Shown here one piece after another: positions 60,967 through 64,000 of a stretch of DNA of 64,000 nucleotides. How positions within the stretch are numbered: the stretch's first letter is position 1; every line of letters begins with the position of its first letter. The stretch covers positions 248,001 to 312,000 of the forward strand of contig NZ_JBHFPV010000001.1 of NCBI RefSeq assembly GCF_042611095.1, read 5' to 3'. The position numbers were made by a program, and so were the translations under genes. The notes under the pieces are model-generated. The model was given only the letters and a program-made list of their open reading frames with translations, was not told the DNA's origin and did no database searches. This stretch comes from Meishania litoralis (lineage in GTDB: Bacteria > Bacteroidota > Bacteroidia > Flavobacteriales > Flavobacteriaceae).

Positions 60967-62922
60967 CTATGCATCAATGTTGGCATAAACGGCATTTTTC
61001 TCTATAAATTCCCTTCTTGGAGGAACTTCATCACCCATCAGCATCGAGAAAATACGGTCGGCCTCTGTTGCATTGTCAATAGTAACCTGTCTTAAAGTCC
61101 TAAAATCAGGATTCATTGTGGTATCCCACAATTGTTCGGCATTCATCTCACCAAGACCTTTATAGCGCTGTATACTTACCCCGCTACTATAACTATTGGC
61201 AATCTCATCGCGCTCCTTATCGTCCCACGCATATTGTTTTTTACTGCCTTTTTTGACAAGGTACAAGGGGGGGGTCGCAATATAGACGTGCCCTCCTTCG
61301 ATCAACTCGCGCATGTACCTGAAGAAAAAAGTCAAGATCAAGGTCTCGATATGGCTTCCATCGACATCGGCATCGCACATGATAACTACCTTATGATAGC
61401 GAAGCTTGTCCAAGTTCAAGGCCTTACTGTCATCTTCAGTACCGATGGTAACCCCTAGCGCCGTATAGATGTTCTTTATTTCCTCGTTCTCGAACACTCG
61501 ATGGGTCATGGCCTTTTCAACATTCAGAATTTTACCCCGTAATGGCAAAATTGCCTGAAAGTTTCGGTCTCGGCCTTGCTTGGCGGTACCGCCCGCCGAG
61601 TCGCCCTCGACCAGAAATACTTCACACAATGCCGGGTCTTGTTCTGAACAATCGGATAACTTTCCGGGCAAACCGCCAATGCTCATGACCGTTTTTCGTT
61701 GAACCATCTCGCGGGCTTTCGTTGCCGCATGTCGCGCCTGTGCGGCCAGTTTTACCTTCTCAACGATCATTTTGGCATCATCTGGGTGCTCCTCCAGATA
61801 ATTGGTCAACATTTCGGATACTGCCTGGCTGACCGCCGAAGATACTTCTCGATTACCCAACTTCGTTTTGGTCTGCCCCTCGAACTGCGGTTCGGCCACC
61901 TTGACTGAAACAATGGCGGTAAGTCCTTCTCTAAAGTCATCGCCTTGAATCTCGAATTTTAATTTATCGAGCATGCCCGATGCATCGGCATATTTTTTCA
62001 GTGTGGTGGTCAACCCTCTTCTAAACCCTGACAAATGGGTACCACCTTCGTGTGTATTTATATTGTTTACATAAGAGTGTAGATTTTCGGTATAACTGTT
62101 ATTGTAGATCATGGCCACCTCAACAGGTATATCGTTCTTCTCACCCTCCATTGAGATGACATTTTGGATCAATGCCTCCCGATTACCGTCTAAAAACTTG
62201 ACAAATTCCTTTAATCCTTCATCAGAGTAGTAAGTTTCAGATACATATTCACCCTTATCGTCTTTCTGCCGCCTGTCGGTCAACGAAATTGTGACCCCTT
62301 TGTTCAAAAAAGAAAGTTCCCGCATGCGATTCGACAACGTGTCATAATTGTATTCGATCGTCTGAGTGAAGATTTGGTCGTCAGGATGAAAAGTTACCAT
62401 TGTACCCCTCTCCGTAGTCTCCCCTACACTTTTAACAGGATAAAGGGTCTTTCCTCTTTCATACTCTTGTTCCCAGATTTTACCATCGCGGTATACGGTA
62501 GCCTTCAAGTTGTCGGAAAGGGCATTTACCACGGAAACACCGACACCATGCAATCCGCCCGACACTTTATAGGAGTCTTTATCGAATTTGCCGCCAGCAC
62601 CGATTTTTGTCATGACGACCTCAAGGGCCGAAATACCTTCTTTTTTATGTAGATCTACAGGAATTCCCCTACCGTTATCACGAACGGTAATCGAATTATC
62701 CTCATTTATAATGACACTTATCGTATCACAATGCCCACCCATGGCCTCGTCGATCGAATTATCGACTACCTCATAAACCAAATGGTGCAACCCCCTAACA
62801 CCCACATCACCAATGTACATCGAAGGACGCATGCGCACATGCTCCATACCCTCCAAGGCCTGAATGCTATCGGCGGAATATTTTTTCTTGTTTTCGTCTT
62901 TTTTACCTGCTTCTTCGCTCAT
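60967..62922 (-). CDS. gyrB: DNA gyrase subunit B
   Basis: The 651-residue protein is the ATPase half of gyrase, which introduces negative supercoils into DNA. Visible are ALEGMEHVRMRPSMYIGDVG, EVVDNSIDEAMGGH, DNGRGIPVD for ATP, GGLHGVGVSVVNALS, the TOPRIM part with EVFLVEGDSAGGTAKQGR and MCDADVDGSHI for magnesium, and QRYKGLGEMNAEQLWDTTMNP. The length is typical of the short Bacteroidota form. A TATATTTG box precedes it, with an inverted repeat over the -33 region. Confidence 0.97.
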   Translation of the reverse strand: MSEEAGKKDENKKKYSADSIQALEGMEHVRMRPSMYIGDVGVRGLHHLVYEVVDNSIDEAMGGHCDTISVIINEDNSITVRDNGRGIPVDLHKKEGISALEVVMTKIGAGGKFDKDSYKVSGGLHGVGVSVVNALSDNLKATVYRDGKIWEQEYERGKTLYPVKSVGETTERGTMVTFHPDDQIFTQTIEYNYDTLSNRMRELSFLNKGVTISLTDRRQKDDKGEYVSETYYSDEGLKEFVKFLDGNREALIQNVISMEGEKNDIPVEVAMIYNNSYTENLHSYVNNINTHEGGTHLSGFRRGLTTTLKKYADASGMLDKLKFEIQGDDFREGLTAIVSVKVAEPQFEGQTKTKLGNREVSSAVSQAVSEMLTNYLEEHPDDAKMIVEKVKLAAQARHAATKAREMVQRKTVMSIGGLPGKLSDCSEQDPALCEVFLVEGDSAGGTAKQGRDRNFQAILPLRGKILNVEKAMTHRVFENEEIKNIYTALGVTIGTEDDSKALNLDKLRYHKVVIMCDADVDGSHIETLILTFFFRYMRELIEGGHVYIATPPLYLVKKGSKKQYAWDDKERDEIANSYSSGVSIQRYKGLGEMNAEQLWDTTMNPDFRTLRQVTIDNATEADRIFSMLMGDEVPPRREFIEKNAVYANIDA

Positions 62923-62961
62923 AGGATTTACGTTGTTTCAACTTCAAATTCAGCAATCTTA

Positions 62962-62994
62962 CAAATATATGCAATACCCTATGGAATATAGGGT
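62962..62994 (-). promoter_or_regulatory. gyrB promoter with inverted repeat
   Basis: The minus strand has TATATTTG at 62969-62962. Directly upstream lies ACCCTAT-GGAAT-ATAGGGT (62976-62994), a perfect 7-bp inverted repeat covering the -33 region, where a -33 TTTG would be expected but is absent. It may be an operator or a supercoiling-sensitive element. Confidence 0.5.
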
Positions 62995-63120
62995 TTTGGC
63001 ATTTTTTTAACCTCTAAGTTATTAACAAAATTTGTGGAAAATTTGAAAGCAAAAACCCTTGAAATCTCATTCAAAAATCTAATGTTATTACATATTCAAT
63101 AAAGTTGGAGGAATAACCAA

Positions 63121-63175
63121 AAGACCCTAACATTATCGCTAGGGCCAATTGACTAATCAAATAAAAACAGAGGAC
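63121..63175 (-). terminator. Terminator-like hairpins after asnB
   Basis: On the minus strand two weak hairpins follow each other: GGCCCTGAAGGGTCC (one mismatch), then TCTGTTTTTATTTG, and CCCTA/TAGGG with a 10-base loop, then TCTTTT. Either could end the asnB transcript; neither is strong. Confidence 0.45.
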
Positions 63176-63209
63176 CCTTCAGGGCCAAAACAGAATTATA
63201 TTTTTGCCA

Positions 63210-64000
63210 TTATTTTATATAGGCATCGTCATGCACGTTCGCAACCGCTCTGCCGGAAGGGTCGTTCATGTTCTTGAACGCCTCGTCCCACTCCAAGGCA
63301 ATTTTCGTACTGCACGCCACTGATGGTTCTTGGGGCACGCATAGGGCGGCCGCATCGCTTGGAAAATGTGATTCGAATATCGAGCGGTAGTAAAACTCTT
63401 CCTTGGTCGTCGGCGTCTGTACCGGAAACCTGAACTTTGCATTGGCCAATTGCTCATCGGTAACCTCATCGCGCACCAGTTCCTTTAGCGTATCGATCCA
63501 ACTATAACCGACCCCGTCTGAAAACTGTTCTTTCTGTCGCCATGCCACGCTTTCGGGCAGCATATCTTCAAAGGCTTTTCTGACCACCCATTTTTCCATT
63601 CGCTCGCCGTTGATCATCTTGTCCTGCGGATTGATTCGCATGGCCACATCCATAAACTCCTTGTCCAAAAACGGAACGCGCCCCTCGATTCCCCATGCAG
63701 CCAGTGATTTGTTGGCCCGCAAACAGTCGTACATATGTAATTTGCTCAACTTTCGAACGGTTTCTTCATGAAATTCCTGCGCGTTCGGAGCTTTGTGGAA
63801 ATATAGATAACCGCCGAACAGTTCATCGGCCCCCTCGCCCGAAAGCACCATTTTAATACCCATGGACTTGATCACCCTTGCCATCAAATACATTGGTGTC
63901 GAAGCTCTAATGGTCGTAATATCATAGGTCTCAAGATTATAAATAACATCCTTTATGGCATCGAGGCCCTCTTGAATGGTAAACTTGATCTCATGGTGTA
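63210..64000 (-). CDS. asnB: Asparagine synthetase B (glutamine-hydrolysing), 5' end outside window
   Basis: The 263 codons present are the C-terminal half of AsnB; the frame is open through the window edge, and the ATG at 63893 is internal. The synthetase domain shows ETYDITTIRASTPMYLMARV, KMVLSGEGADELFGGYLYFH and AWGIEGRVPFLDKEFMDVAMRI, then WRQKEQFSDGVGYSWID. The enzyme makes asparagine from aspartate, ATP and glutamine; the N-terminal glutaminase with Cys2 lies outside. The product of the two glutamine synthetases at the other end of the window is its nitrogen donor, though the genes are not linked. Confidence 0.95.
   Translation of the reverse strand, partial: HHEIKFTIQEGLDAIKDVIYNLETYDITTIRASTPMYLMARVIKSMGIKMVLSGEGADELFGGYLYFHKAPNAQEFHEETVRKLSKLHMYDCLRANKSLAAWGIEGRVPFLDKEFMDVAMRINPQDKMINGERMEKWVVRKAFEDMLPESVAWRQKEQFSDGVGYSWIDTLKELVRDEVTDEQLANAKFRFPVQTPTTKEEFYYRSIFESHFPSDAAALCVPQEPSVACSTKIALEWDEAFKNMNDPSGRAVANVHDDAYIK

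Noticed and set aside
63893..63893. ATG at 63893 as the start of asnB
   Set aside because: The frame continues open to the window edge with typical asparagine synthetase sequence (ETYDITTIRAS), so this Met is internal.

Overview
The window reads as chromosomal DNA of a marine-type member of the Flavobacteriaceae (Bacteroidota). The evidence is the gene families: gliding-motility/T9SS type B sorting domains, carboxypeptidase-regulatory-like proteins, type III glutamine synthetase, fused SecDF, Rho with a long basic insert, DUF4293, BT_3928-like and DUF6588 proteins. Promoters of the Bacteroidota form TAnnTTTG precede several genes. I see no rRNA, CRISPR array, insertion sequence or prophage.

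Layout. 1-4.1 kb: the start of purM, then two glutamine synthetases of different families (GSIII and GSII) transcribed away from each other around a perfect dyad. 4.1-6.7 kb: a cell-surface protein gene cut by an in-frame amber codon, and a Na+/Ca2+ exchanger. 6.7-8.9 kb: a BlaI-type repressor and an M56 metallopeptidase behind two 16-bp operator dyads. 8.9-10.7 kb: a 19-codon hydrophobic reading frame with a strong terminator, a 50-codon protein, apt, and tRNA-Arg followed by decayed copies of its 3' part. 10.7-17.1 kb: a DUF4838 lipoprotein and a CBM9-like protein, a LytS/LytR two-component pair and a split YeeE/YedE transporter.

17.1-29 kb is the main accessory region. It looks like a beta-glucan (probably laminarin) utilisation locus without SusC/SusD. 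It holds a large GH94/GH149/GH161-like phosphorylase candidate, a clan GH-A lipoprotein glycosidase, an MFS sugar porter, a GH16 lipoprotein with a PKD domain and a second beta-sandwich domain nested inside the catalytic domain, and a membrane-spanning propeller regulator with a LuxR-type helix-turn-helix. A plausible scheme is surface cleavage by GH16, trimming by the GH-A enzyme, uptake by the MFS porter and phosphorolysis in the cytoplasm.

29-64 kb is mostly housekeeping: clpS, prmA, tpiA, folP, cdaA, an MsbA-like exporter, truA, rho, rpsT, two tRNA-Glu genes, proS, folE, cysS, yidD, lgt, secDF, mdh, gyrB and the 3' part of asnB. Surface genes lie between them: a Trp/Gly/Tyr- and Arg/Ser-rich lipoprotein beside a FadL/OmpP1-family barrel, two T9SS type B cargo proteins, and a DUF6588 protein. 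Hairpin terminators separate many of these units.
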